From positions 441,334 through 505,333 of the forward strand of contig JAUJNI010000003.1 of the NCBI GenBank assembly GCA_030446465.1: 64,000 nt of DNA. Direction: 5' to 3'. Made by a program: the position numbers and the translations under genes. Source of the DNA: Actinomycetota bacterium (GTDB taxonomy: Bacteria; Actinomycetota; CADDZG01; WHSQ01). Position 1 is the first letter of the stretch; every line of letters starts with the position of its first letter. The notes beneath the pieces were generated by a model, which did not search any database, was not told the origin of the DNA, and worked only from the letters and a program-made list of their open reading frames with translations. Positions 53,783-61,850 of this stretch are shown here, one piece after another.

Positions 53783-54100
53783 GTGGATGAGATGAGTTCT
53801 CAGCTTGGAAGACACTCGTGGGTGGCGCCGGTCTACTACTACCTGGCTGCTCTGATCGGATTGTTAGTCGTTGTCGTCGGTGCGCTCATGGCGGTCAACG
53901 CTCTCATGGACGCCATTTTCTTCGAAGAAGCGCCCGGTACCGCGGTGGAAGGATTTCAGGGATTCGAAGACGTTGGAGGTTTCGATGAGGATCGGGGAGA
54001 CAAGCTCGAGGGAGTGGTGCGGGGCCTAATGACCGCTGCCGTGGGCGCACCGGTCGTCTGGTGGCATCTGCGGCAGGCCCGCCGGCGCGACCAGGGCTGA
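53783..54100 (+). CDS. small membrane protein
   Basis: The 105-residue protein has one long hydrophobic helix (YYYLAALIGLLVVVVGALMAV), an acidic middle (GFEDVGGFDEDRGDK) and a second weaker helix, ending in a basic tail. It resembles DUF5671-like membrane proteins, but the match is weak. The GTG at 53783 or the ATG at 53792 may start it. Confidence 0.6.
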   Translation: MDEMSSQLGRHSWVAPVYYYLAALIGLLVVVVGALMAVNALMDAIFFEEAPGTAVEGFQGFEDVGGFDEDRGDKLEGVVRGLMTAAVGAPVVWWHLRQARRRDQG

Positions 54101-54107
54101 GAATCGC

Positions 54108-55208
54108 TTACACGGTGTAGCGCAGGATTCCGCCGACTCCGTCACTCGGGAGCTGTTCGTCGCCTGGCGAAGGAACAATCCGGACGCCGGCCCCCGTCCC
54201 CAGTGCGCCACGGACCAAGACATCAACCAGTGGTGCTTCCTCGACGTCATCAAGTCCCATGTCCATCAGCGAGCCCCTCTCTAGAGCTGCCTGCGTGAGA
54301 TCCGATGTCGCAAACCAGGCTGAGCCGCTTACAGAGTCGGGGTTGACGAGCAGCGTGTCGACCTGGGCCATGCGAAGCGCTGCAAGAGTCGCCTCGGCCC
54401 CCTCGACCGCCCGGTCCTGCTGGCCTCGCTCCTCTTGAAATCGTTCGAGCAACGTCTTGGTGGTCTGAGCCTCGTAGCTTGCAGCCGCTCTCTCGAGGTC
54501 TTCTCTTAGCTCGTCCAGGGAGCTCAACCCTGAGTCGATCTCGAACGCTATCGGTTCCACCTCCGGCACCAGGTTGTCCCGCAGGAACTGAACCGCTCTT
54601 ACGTCCCCCGCTACGACGACGAACGCGAGCGGCTCCGACCGAGCTATATCGGCGAGCCGGTCGGCCACTTGCTTGGCATTCGCCTCCCAAGTGTTCTCGG
54701 CGCGGTTCTGATAACGGCGTTGCGACCATCCACCCGGCTGCACCTTCCTGATCGGCTCTTCGTCGCCTTCCACGGAAACCGTCTCGTCATCGCGCTCGCC
54801 CCCGATCACGTGGATCTCGGCCCCCACCCTGTCGGACAGAACGACTGCGTAACGAGGGTGGGCTTGGTCCCATTCGAGCAGCGGGACCAGGTGCGGCAGC
54901 GCTCCCGCCCGGATGTCGTCGTCGATCGGCGCACCAAGGTGGCGGCGCAGCCCGACCTCGTTGCCCGAAAGGAAAGCAGCGAGCCCATCTCCTCGTCTCT
55001 GCGATCCGGAAACAACTCCGTCGAGGGCTTCCAGAGCTGCTTCCTCCGCCCCCTTGCTGGAGGCCCGGTCACGCAGTGCTCTCCAGCGCAGCTCTAGCTC
55101 TTCGGCGCCCGTTGCAGCCGCGGCCTCGGTGTTGAGGTAGAGCGAGATGAAGGGCCCCGGCCGCTCCACCAGCGACCTCAACTGCTCGGGAGCCCCTCTC
55201 GCCTTCAT
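54108..55208 (-). CDS. Vms1/Rv2629-like eRF1-fold protein (baeRF family)
   Basis: The 366-residue protein matches the bacterial eRF1-like family (Rv2629 in M. tuberculosis). It has an N-terminal VERPGPFISLYLNTE, a middle domain with the loop QPGGWSQRRYQNRAENTW in the place of the release-factor catalytic loop, and a C-terminal PELOTA/L7Ae-like domain (VDTLLVNPDS). Eukaryotic Vms1 releases stalled nascent chains, so a ribosome-rescue role is possible. Confidence 0.8.
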   Translation of the reverse strand: MKARGAPEQLRSLVERPGPFISLYLNTEAAAATGAEELELRWRALRDRASSKGAEEAALEALDGVVSGSQRRGDGLAAFLSGNEVGLRRHLGAPIDDDIRAGALPHLVPLLEWDQAHPRYAVVLSDRVGAEIHVIGGERDDETVSVEGDEEPIRKVQPGGWSQRRYQNRAENTWEANAKQVADRLADIARSEPLAFVVVAGDVRAVQFLRDNLVPEVEPIAFEIDSGLSSLDELREDLERAAASYEAQTTKTLLERFQEERGQQDRAVEGAEATLAALRMAQVDTLLVNPDSVSGSAWFATSDLTQAALERGSLMDMGLDDVEEAPLVDVLVRGALGTGAGVRIVPSPGDEQLPSDGVGGILRYTV

Positions 55209-55220
55209 GTGAGGAACGCG

Positions 55221-55589
55221 TCAGTCGTGGAGGATGACTGCACGCACTCGAGCTATGCCCGCGTTGATGTAACCGAGCTTCCTTGCAGCGCGACGGGACA
55301 GATCAAGCACTCGGTCCTCATCTCCGTACGGCCCCCGGTCCCTCACCGTGACTCGAACGACTTCGCCGTTCGCTTTGTTCTTGACTCGAAGTCGAGTGCC
55401 GCACGGCAGCGTCCTGTGCGCGGCAACCATCTTCCACGACTGGTACTTGCCGCCGCAGGCCATCGTCCGGCCCTCGTAGTAGTTGGAGTAGTAGGCGGCC
55501 TCACCTTCAAAGGAACGATGATGCGCCCAACCGGTACTCACCATGACGCACACGAGTCCAAGAGCAAGCGAAAGACAAAGCTTGCGCAT
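55221..55589 (-). CDS. RlpA-like double-psi beta-barrel protein, exported
   Basis: The 122-residue protein has a signal peptide (MRKLCLSLALGLVCVMVSTGWA) and a DPBB domain: EGEAAYYSNYYEGRTMACGG, AHRTLPCGTRLRV and VRDRGPYGDEDRVLDLSRRAA, with the catalytic-type Asp of RlpA lytic transglycosylases. GGAGGTGAT precedes the ATG at 55589. Confidence 0.88.
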   Translation of the reverse strand: MRKLCLSLALGLVCVMVSTGWAHHRSFEGEAAYYSNYYEGRTMACGGKYQSWKMVAAHRTLPCGTRLRVKNKANGEVVRVTVRDRGPYGDEDRVLDLSRRAARKLGYINAGIARVRAVILHD

Positions 55590-55697
55590 GATCACCTCCG
55601 GCAGCAATTGGCAGCAAAACAAAAGAGCCCCATGCGGAGCTCCGAAGGAGCACCATAGCCAGGGCCTCCGGGTCCGTCAAACGCTACCGGGGAGCGG

Positions 55698-56276
55698 TTA
55701 CTTGACGGCGTCGAGGAAGCTCAGCACGCGTTCAGTGAGCAACCCGGCGGCCTGCTCGTCGTATGCGGGCAGGCTGTTGTCGGCGAACAGATGCTGGCTG
55801 CCGGGGTAGAGGAACAGCTCGGCGTCCGCAGACGCCTCGACGAGCGTGCGGGCCGCGTCAAGGTCCCCTTCCTCGACAAAGAACTCGTCCGCATCCATCC
55901 CGTGTATCTGGACGGGGACGCCCTGGGGCCATGACCCGTCGAACTCGGAGGGCGGGACACACGAATGGAACAGCAGCGCCCCCTTAGCGCCGGGTCGTGT
56001 CTGCGTCAGCATCTGTGCCGGCATGACGCCGAGTGAGAACCCGGCGTAGACAAGCTCGTTGGGCAGCCCTTCGACGGCGGCTCGTCCGCGCTCCATGATC
56101 GATCCGAACCCGACTTCCTGGGCGTAGGCCATTCCTTCCTCGAGAGTGTCGAAGACGCGCCCCTCGTACAGGTCGGGAGCGTGGACGGTGTGACCGGCGC
56201 CTCTAAGCGTCTCAGCAAAGTCGCGGACACCGGAAGTCAGCCCGTGCACGTGATGGAACAACAACACCTCTGCCAT
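55698..56276 (-). CDS. dienelactone hydrolase family protein
   Basis: The 192-residue alpha/beta-hydrolase has the nucleophile elbow AGFSLGVMPA (Ser), with Asp in HGMDADEFF and His in PGSQHLFAD as the rest of the triad. In true dienelactone hydrolases the nucleophile is Cys, so substrate and chemistry may differ. No pathway genes are nearby. Confidence 0.85.
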   Translation of the reverse strand: MAEVLLFHHVHGLTSGVRDFAETLRGAGHTVHAPDLYEGRVFDTLEEGMAYAQEVGFGSIMERGRAAVEGLPNELVYAGFSLGVMPAQMLTQTRPGAKGALLFHSCVPPSEFDGSWPQGVPVQIHGMDADEFFVEEGDLDAARTLVEASADAELFLYPGSQHLFADNSLPAYDEQAAGLLTERVLSFLDAVK

Positions 56277-56331
56277 CTCGCCCCCTTCAGGGTCGGCCCA
56301 ACAGTGTCACCAAACTCATGAACCCAAATAG

Positions 56332-56718
56332 CTAGTAGTCGACCTCGACGTCGCTTACGGCCTTGGGCATCGCGTTGAAGACGCCCTGCAGTTGCATCAG
56401 CTTCATCATGTTCCCTGTGATCTTGAGCTTTCCCTGCATGAACGCCTGCTGCGCGTTCAGCTCTTGCTTATTGAGGGCAGCGGCCGTGTCGTAGCTCTGC
56501 GAGATGGTGGCCTCGGCCCCCTCGATCTCGCCGAGCGCCACCTGAGCGTTTCCGTTGTCGAGCTGAAAGTAGTACTTGGCCTCTCCCTCGGGAGCATCCG
56601 TGACGACCTGCTGCAGCTTCGCCTGCTGAGACCCTGCGGCCGTCTTGAAATCTTGCGAAGAGTTGAGAGCGCTCGTCATCTGCTGCGCCCACTCCTCCGA
56701 GAGGAACTTGACACCCAC
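56332..56718 (-). CDS. SCP2 sterol-transfer-domain protein
   Basis: The 128-residue protein has the SCP2 fold: KFLSEEWAQQMTSALN, YYFQLDNGNAQVALGEIEGAEATI, and the C-terminal AFMQGKLKITGNMMKLMQLQGVF. It binds lipids or acyl-CoAs. The GTG at 56718 has AAAGGAGGT 6 nt upstream. It lies beside, and divergent from, the Nudix-MBL gene. Confidence 0.85.
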   Translation of the reverse strand: MGVKFLSEEWAQQMTSALNSSQDFKTAAGSQQAKLQQVVTDAPEGEAKYYFQLDNGNAQVALGEIEGAEATISQSYDTAAALNKQELNAQQAFMQGKLKITGNMMKLMQLQGVFNAMPKAVSDVEVDY

Positions 56719-56771
56719 GGGTGGACCTCCTTTTGTCGACCTCCGTAGGGGCGAGAACATACCGTGTGGGC

Positions 56772-58316
56772 ATGGAGTCGCCCAATCGAACGGGGGAACG
56801 ACGCCGGCCGGCAGCTGCTGATTTGTCGCAGGTCGAGGTGAGGCCGGCCACCACCGTCGTGCTGCTAAGGGATTCGCCGAAGGGCCCCGAGGTGCTGCTG
56901 ACGGTGAGGCCCAAGGGGCTCCGCTTCATGGGGGGAGCCGTCGTCTTCCCCGGCGGCGCGGTCGCCCCCGCGGATCTCGATGAGCGATGGGAGCAAGTGT
57001 CGACCCGCTCCAGGAGCGACGCTGCAGCGGCATTGGACGACTCAGACGAAGCCGCGGCGCTCGGGGCATTCGTTTGTTGTCTGAGGGAGGCATTCGAGGA
57101 GGTCGGCCTCGTTCTTGCGGCCGGTCCGGTGAGCGAGTTGAAGCGCTCGGACGCCGACGACTCGGGGAAGTTCTTGAAGCGTTGCCTCGAGCTCGGCATA
57201 GTCCTCGACACCGCCGCGCTGCAGCCTGCCGGGCGGTCGGTGACCCCGCCCGGCTCTCCCGTGCGCTTCGACGCTCGTTTCTTCGTGGCGAGAGCGCCGC
57301 GGGGGTGGGAGCCCCAACCCAACCCCAAGGAAGTAGAAGGCTGCTTCTGGATGACCCCCGCCGCGGCCCTCGAAGCGCTCGCTGCAGGAGAGATGATCAT
57401 GGCGCCCCCCACGATCGAGATGCTCCAGCAGCTTCTGGGGTTCGCGGAGCTCGACACCATTCTCGCCGGGGCTCGGGCCGGAGCTTTGGCCCACCTTGAC
57501 GGCCCCCTGCGCGCCCAGCTTGCGCCGCTGGTTGCAGTGGTGCTGGCGCCCAACCCCGGCGTTATGACGGGGCCGGGCACGAACACCTACATCGTCGGAA
57601 GTGGCCCCACCTGCGTCATCGACCCCGCCGTGGACCAACGCGACTATCTCGATGCGGTCCTCGACCTTGCCGGCGAGGTGACGTCGATCCTCGTCACCCA
57701 TCGCCATCCCGACCATGTCGGAGGAGCAAGCGCTTTGGCGGAGCGTACCGGCGCCTCGGTAAGGGCTTTTGGAGGCCACCCGGCGGGTGCGGCCAAAGTG
57801 GACCCGCTCGAAGACGGCCAGGTGGTCGAGGCTGGAGGGACGCGCCTCACCGCAATCCACGCCCCCGGGCACACGAGCGACCACCTTTGCTTCATGCTCG
57901 ACGAGGGAAACAGTCTCTTTGCAGGCGACAACGTCCTGGGAGAAGGTACGGCGGTCATTGCTCCCCCCGACGGAGACATGAGCGCTTACATCACCAGTCT
58001 GAAGCGCCTGCGGCGCCTCGATCTTGGGCGCATCTATCCGGGGCACTTCCGCCCGATCGAGGATGGGCCCGGCGCCCTCGATCGGTATCTAGCTCACCGC
58101 GCCCAACGCCAGGCGGCGATCCTCGAGGCCGTGGGCGATCCTTCGGATGTCGACGACATCGTGAGCCGGGTCTACACCGACACGCCGGCTCACCTCCATC
58201 CGGTGGCCGCCTACCAGGTTCGGGCCCACCTTCAGCTTCTCGAAGAGGAGGGCCGTGTCGCTCGAGTTGGGAGGGTCGAGGCCGGTAAGGACGTATGGAT
58301 CCGCAACGGTCGTTGA
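56772..58316 (+). CDS. Nudix hydrolase fused to a metallo-beta-lactamase-fold hydrolase
   Basis: The protein has about 514 residues. The N-terminal 240 hold a Nudix domain (GGAVVFPGGAV, and LREAFEEVGLVL after an insert, the NUDT19-like acyl-CoA-diphosphatase layout). The rest holds an MBL domain with THRHPDHVGG, HAPGHTSDHLCF, FAGDN and YPGHFRPIEDGPG, then a winged-helix-like tail, as in LACTB2. The ATG at 56772 is preferred. It precedes thiolase by 68 bp, which suits CoA metabolism. Confidence 0.86.
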   Translation: MESPNRTGERRRPAAADLSQVEVRPATTVVLLRDSPKGPEVLLTVRPKGLRFMGGAVVFPGGAVAPADLDERWEQVSTRSRSDAAAALDDSDEAAALGAFVCCLREAFEEVGLVLAAGPVSELKRSDADDSGKFLKRCLELGIVLDTAALQPAGRSVTPPGSPVRFDARFFVARAPRGWEPQPNPKEVEGCFWMTPAAALEALAAGEMIMAPPTIEMLQQLLGFAELDTILAGARAGALAHLDGPLRAQLAPLVAVVLAPNPGVMTGPGTNTYIVGSGPTCVIDPAVDQRDYLDAVLDLAGEVTSILVTHRHPDHVGGASALAERTGASVRAFGGHPAGAAKVDPLEDGQVVEAGGTRLTAIHAPGHTSDHLCFMLDEGNSLFAGDNVLGEGTAVIAPPDGDMSAYITSLKRLRRLDLGRIYPGHFRPIEDGPGALDRYLAHRAQRQAAILEAVGDPSDVDDIVSRVYTDTPAHLHPVAAYQVRAHLQLLEEEGRVARVGRVEAGKDVWIRNGR

Positions 58317-58384
58317 AGGGAAGGCAATGCCGCCGGATGGCGCGACAATTGACCTCTCAGTCAAGTAGTAAGAGGAGATGACTC

Positions 58385-59557
58385 GTGACCCGTGAAGCTG
58401 TGATCGTTGAGGCCATCAGGACTCCGCTTGGAAAGAAGAACGGGGAACTCAAAGATTGGCATCCGGTCGACCTCTTGGCCGAGGTCCTGAACGAGACGGT
58501 CGCCCGCGCCAAGATCGACGCATCGATCGTCGACGACGTCATCTGCGGATGCGTCTCTCAGGTCGGGGAACAGTCGCTCAACGTTGGGCGCAATGCATGG
58601 CTTGCGGCGGGCCTCCCCGAAGAGGTTCCCGCCACTACCGTCGACCGCCAGTGCGGTTCGTCACAGCAGGCGGCTCACTTTGCGGCCCAGGGAGTCATTG
58701 CCGGCGCCTATGAGGTCGCAATCGCCTGTGGGGTCGAGAGCATGACCAGAGTGCCCATGGGCAGCAGCGCCCAGATCCAGGGATGGCCCTTCCCGGCCAG
58801 CTTGATGGCGCGTTACGAAGGGGGGCTCGTCCCGCAGGGCCTCTCGGCCGAGATCATCTCGGAGCGCTGGGGGCTCACTCGAGAGGACGTGGACCGCTTC
58901 GGCGCAAGATCACACGAGCTGGCGGGCCGGGCGACCTCGGAGGGCGCTTTCAAGAATGAGATCCATCCCATCAAGGTCGAGTCCGAGGAGGGCACCCGGC
59001 TGTTCGACACCGACGAGGGCATCAGGACCCCCAACCTCGACAAGATGGCGCAGCTGATTCCGGCCTTCAAGGCCGACGGCATCGTGACCGCCGGCAACTC
59101 GTCTCAGATCACCGACGGCGCCTCGGCCCTCCTGATCATGACTAGAGATAAAGCCGACCAGCTCGGCCTGCAGCCCAGGGCCCGCTTCGCCGGCTTTGCA
59201 CTCGCCGGCACCGATCCCGTCACCATGCTTACCGGGCCCATCCCTGCCACCAAGAAGGTGCTCGCGAAGAGCGGGCTGACGCTCGAAGACATCGACGCGG
59301 TCGAGATCAACGAGGCCTTCGCCAGCGTGGTGCTCGCGTGGAAGAAAGAGCTAGGGGTGGATGACGGATGGTTCGAAGATCACGTCAACGTCCACGGCGG
59401 CGCCATCGCCCTGGGACATCCGCTCGGTGCGTCGGGGGCCCGGCTCATGACCACCATGCTGAACACGCTCGAGCAGCGGGACGGCCGCTATGCCTTGCAG
59501 ACCATGTGCGAGGGCGGGGGACTTGCGAACGCCACGGTGATAGAGCGCCTGGACTGA
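58385..59557 (+). CDS. acetyl-CoA acetyltransferase (thiolase)
   Basis: The 390-residue thiolase has the nucleophile Cys in VDRQCGSSQQAAHFA, the NEAFASVVLAW motif, the His in HGGAIALGHPLGASGARL and the second Cys in MCEGGGLANA. Either fatty-acid breakdown or acetoacetyl-CoA synthesis is possible. The GTG start has AGGAG upstream. Confidence 0.94.
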   Translation: MTREAVIVEAIRTPLGKKNGELKDWHPVDLLAEVLNETVARAKIDASIVDDVICGCVSQVGEQSLNVGRNAWLAAGLPEEVPATTVDRQCGSSQQAAHFAAQGVIAGAYEVAIACGVESMTRVPMGSSAQIQGWPFPASLMARYEGGLVPQGLSAEIISERWGLTREDVDRFGARSHELAGRATSEGAFKNEIHPIKVESEEGTRLFDTDEGIRTPNLDKMAQLIPAFKADGIVTAGNSSQITDGASALLIMTRDKADQLGLQPRARFAGFALAGTDPVTMLTGPIPATKKVLAKSGLTLEDIDAVEINEAFASVVLAWKKELGVDDGWFEDHVNVHGGAIALGHPLGASGARLMTTMLNTLEQRDGRYALQTMCEGGGLANATVIERLD

Positions 59558-59606
59558 CTCTTCTCGCCGGTTGCGGCGTCCCCCCGGTCACACCAAGGCA
59601 GCATCG

Positions 59607-59984
59607 CTAGACGGGTCGTAGCGGGGGCTTGCCGTCCTCCCGAACGAGGACCATCGGCTCCATGCAATGGGTGGGGGCCTTGTCCCGAGCCGCCTTCTCG
59701 ACCTTCAGCTCGAGCCCGCACATGGTGCAGACGTACTTGAGGCCGTAATCGCTCACATCCGAGATCTCGGGCTGGGGATGCGCCACGCCCAACTGCTGGA
59801 TAAAGCGTGAGCCGAACACGAGGATCCCTACGAACATCGCAACGCCCACCACTGCTCGCAGATACCCGTAGAACTGGGCGAGCGCCACGACCGCGGCGAG
59901 GGCAAGCACCGCCGCAACCAACCGTGGGCGCCCGCTGCGGGCCGGAGGGGCGTCCACAGGCTCATCCACACCGGTGGATAACAT
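59607..59984 (-). CDS. membrane protein with zinc-ribbon-like tail
   Basis: The 125-residue protein has a basic N-terminus, two membrane segments (about 22-65) and a soluble tail with CTMCGLELKVEKAARDKAP and THCMEPMV, a C-x2-C and Cys pattern like a zinc ribbon. It lies 9 bp after csoR and is probably co-transcribed with it. Its function is unknown; the metal-site link to the CsoR gene is suggestive. Confidence 0.66.
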   Translation of the reverse strand: MLSTGVDEPVDAPPARSGRPRLVAAVLALAAVVALAQFYGYLRAVVGVAMFVGILVFGSRFIQQLGVAHPQPEISDVSDYGLKYVCTMCGLELKVEKAARDKAPTHCMEPMVLVREDGKPPLRPV

Positions 59985-59993
59985 CCGTGTGAT

Positions 59994-60287
59994 TTACTTC
60001 CGCAGAGCTACGAAGCGCTCGAACACTCCAACCAGCTCCTCGAGCCGCTCCCGGCCCTCTTGGGACGGGACCGCGTCGCTGACGCAGCCATGGACGTGAT
60101 CCTCGAGAACCCCGACCGCGACCCGGTCGAGGGCAGCCTGCACCGCCGAGATCTGCGTCAGGATGTCGACGCAGTACTTCTCCTCGTCGACCATCCGGGT
60201 GATCCCTCTGACTTGCCCCTCTATCCTGCCGAGCCGGCGACGAAGGCCGTCCTTGCGGTACCCGTAGGACCCCCGGGCCTGTTCCAC
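59994..60287 (-). CDS. csoR: CsoR-family copper-sensing repressor
   Basis: This is a Cu(I)-sensing all-helical repressor of 97 residues. C39, H64 and C68 match the C-x24-H-x3-C ligands of mycobacterial CsoR (C36, H61, C65) in both order and spacing. The helix LRRRLGRIEGQVRGITRMVD is the family DNA-binding one. A GTG start with AGAGGAG before it is used. It is 11 kb from the copA unit. Confidence 0.92.
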   Translation of the reverse strand: MEQARGSYGYRKDGLRRRLGRIEGQVRGITRMVDEEKYCVDILTQISAVQAALDRVAVGVLEDHVHGCVSDAVPSQEGRERLEELVGVFERFVALRK

Positions 60288-60305
60288 TGAAGCACTCCTC
60301 TTCCT

Positions 60306-60326
60306 CGATACCCTCGGGGGGTATCG
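60306..60326. promoter_or_regulatory. probable CsoR operator
   Basis: An 8-bp perfect inverted repeat CGATACCC-N5-GGGTATCG, with a GC-rich centre, lies 19 bp upstream of the csoR start. It has the form of CsoR operators (ATACCC/GGGTAT arms), so csoR probably controls itself from here. Confidence 0.72.
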
Positions 60327-60342
60327 TACGTCGCGGAGGCCA

Positions 60343-60564
60343 CTAATGCCACTGAGTCGCCACGATGAAGGCGGCCGAGATCAGTCCGAGGCCGACCCAC
60401 AGACCGTAGGAAGGGTCCGCCCCTCGCAGGTAGTAGACGATGATCACGGCAACGCCCAGGCCCATGAGACCGAAGAACAGCGCACCCACCCACCTCGGCG
60501 ATTGCTTGGGTTTCGGCTTGGGCGGGGTTTGGCGCGAGACCCTCTTGGATCTGCTTTTAGGCAT
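60343..60564 (-). CDS. crgA: cell division protein CrgA
   Basis: The 73-residue protein starts MPKSRSKR with a basic Pro-rich region, then two membrane helices (WVGALFFGLMGLGVAVIIV and LWVGLGLISAAFIVAT) ending in QWH, the CrgA layout. CrgA regulates FtsZ and divisome assembly in actinobacteria. The ATG at 60564 is used; longer frames to 60906 lack support. In M. tuberculosis crgA also follows the gyrA-tRNA region. Confidence 0.85.
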   Translation of the reverse strand: MPKSRSKRVSRQTPPKPKPKQSPRWVGALFFGLMGLGVAVIIVYYLRGADPSYGLWVGLGLISAAFIVATQWH

Positions 60565-60595
60565 CGAGCGATAGTAGCCGAGAGATATTCTGGCG

Positions 60596-61264
60596 ATGCC
60601 TATGCGAGCTATCAGAGTCCTCGGCAAGTTCCTCATCTCGGTCGGGATGGGCGTCCTGCTGTTCGTGGTGTGGACCTTGTGGGGGACTGGACTCGCGACC
60701 CAGCGGGCCCAGGCCCAGCTATCCAAGGAGTACGCAAGCCTTCCTGCGTTCGACCCGGTAAGGAACGACCGGGGCGAGCTCGTGGCCGGACCCCCGTCGA
60801 GCTTCAAGCCGGCACCCGGAGATCCCGTCTTCAAAATGTCCCTTCCCCGCATCGACATCGACGGCCTCAACGTCGTCGAAGGAGTGGGCACCGAGGAGCT
60901 CTCCATGGGTCCCGGGCACTATCCCGAATGTCGTCCCGGGTTTCGCAAGCCTCTGTGCACCGAGGGCGAGGAGATCTGGCCGGGCGAGAGGGGTCGCACG
61001 ATCATCTCAGGGCACCGCACTACCCACGGAGCCCCGTTCTGGGGGCTTGACAAGATGAGAACCGGCGACGAGATCGTGTTCGACACCAAGTGGGGGCAGT
61101 TCACCTACCTGGTGACGACCACAAGGGTCGTCTCCCCAAGCTCTCTCGCGATCGCGAATCCCGACAGCAAGAAGGCCGAGGTCGCTATTACGACGTGCAA
61201 CCCGAGGTTCTCGGCGGCCGAGCGCCTCGTCGTGTTCGCCGAGCTGGCCGAGGGCCAAAAGTGA
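60596..61264 (+). CDS. class E sortase
   Basis: The 222-residue protein has an N-terminal membrane anchor (FLISVGMGVLLFVVWTLWG) and a sortase domain with the catalytic His (IISGHRTTHGAPFWGLD), Cys (ITTCNPRFSAAERL) and the following Arg. TTCNPRFSA is typical of class E sortases in actinobacteria. It attaches surface proteins with a LAXTG-like signal; no substrate lies in the window. Confidence 0.9.
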   Translation: MPMRAIRVLGKFLISVGMGVLLFVVWTLWGTGLATQRAQAQLSKEYASLPAFDPVRNDRGELVAGPPSSFKPAPGDPVFKMSLPRIDIDGLNVVEGVGTEELSMGPGHYPECRPGFRKPLCTEGEEIWPGERGRTIISGHRTTHGAPFWGLDKMRTGDEIVFDTKWGQFTYLVTTTRVVSPSSLAIANPDSKKAEVAITTCNPRFSAAERLVVFAELAEGQK

Positions 61265-61377
61265 GGCGCTCGTGGAAGTCGCGTCTGGCGGAGCTGGCCT
61301 TGTGGACCACGATTGCGATCGTCACGGCCGTGGTAATGGTGCTCTTGTCCGAGAAGCTACTGCCCGCGAACTTTTAG
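61261..61377 (+). CDS. 38-residue membrane microprotein after the sortase
   Basis: The GTG overlaps the sortase stop by 4 nt. The peptide is basic at the start (RRSWKSRL) and then one membrane helix (LWTTIAIVTAVVMVLL). No family is recognised. The strict coupling supports it being real. Confidence 0.6.
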   Translation: MRRSWKSRLAELALWTTIAIVTAVVMVLLSEKLLPANF

Positions 61378-61850
61378 CTTTCAGCGTCCAATGACTTTCC
61401 GAGGCGCACCGCGAAGGTCTCGTATCCCTCCCGCTCGTAGAAGGCCACCCCTCGCTCGTTCGCAATGAGCACATCTACCCTCATATTGACGGCTCCCCTA
61501 TGTCTCGCCTCCTCTTCGGCGACGGCCAGCAGGCCCGCCCCGACGCCGTGCCCGCGCGCTTGGTCCTCGACCACGAGTGTCTCGATTTCACACGAGGTGC
61601 CCCCCACCTTCTCCACGAAGCTCAGCTTCATAAACGCAACGGTGCGTCCTTCCTCCTCGGCGACGTAGCACACGAACTGGTCATCTGAGAGGGCTCTTCT
61701 GGCGGTTTCCTTCCAGCGAGCGTCTTCGGCTCGATAGCGGGGGTGGTCCGGCTGAAGGCGCGCATGATGGTTCTTTAGGCAGATGTAAAGGCGTACGACC
61801 TCATCGAGGTCCCCCCCGCCGGCGCGCCGGATTCGGAAAGGCTCGATCAG
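61374..61850 (-). CDS. GNAT family N-acetyltransferase
   Basis: The protein (about 158 residues) has the N-terminal IRRAGGGDLDEVVRLY, typical of GNATs, and the acetyl-CoA site VVEDQARGHGVGAGLLAVAEEEA. The frame has no ATG, GTG or TTG near the natural N-terminus; CTG at 61850, overlapping the M20 stop, is the best start. A GTG at 61673 would lose the first third. The 3' end overlaps the sortase microprotein by 4 bp. Confidence 0.75.
   Translation of the reverse strand: MIEPFRIRRAGGGDLDEVVRLYICLKNHHARLQPDHPRYRAEDARWKETARRALSDDQFVCYVAEEEGRTVAFMKLSFVEKVGGTSCEIETLVVEDQARGHGVGAGLLAVAEEEARHRGAVNMRVDVLIANERGVAFYEREGYETFAVRLGKSLDAES

Noticed and set aside
56468-57586. 372-residue minus-strand ORF
   Set aside because: It is antisense to the Nudix-MBL gene and overlaps SCP2 in another frame; low-complexity Ser/Arg-rich.
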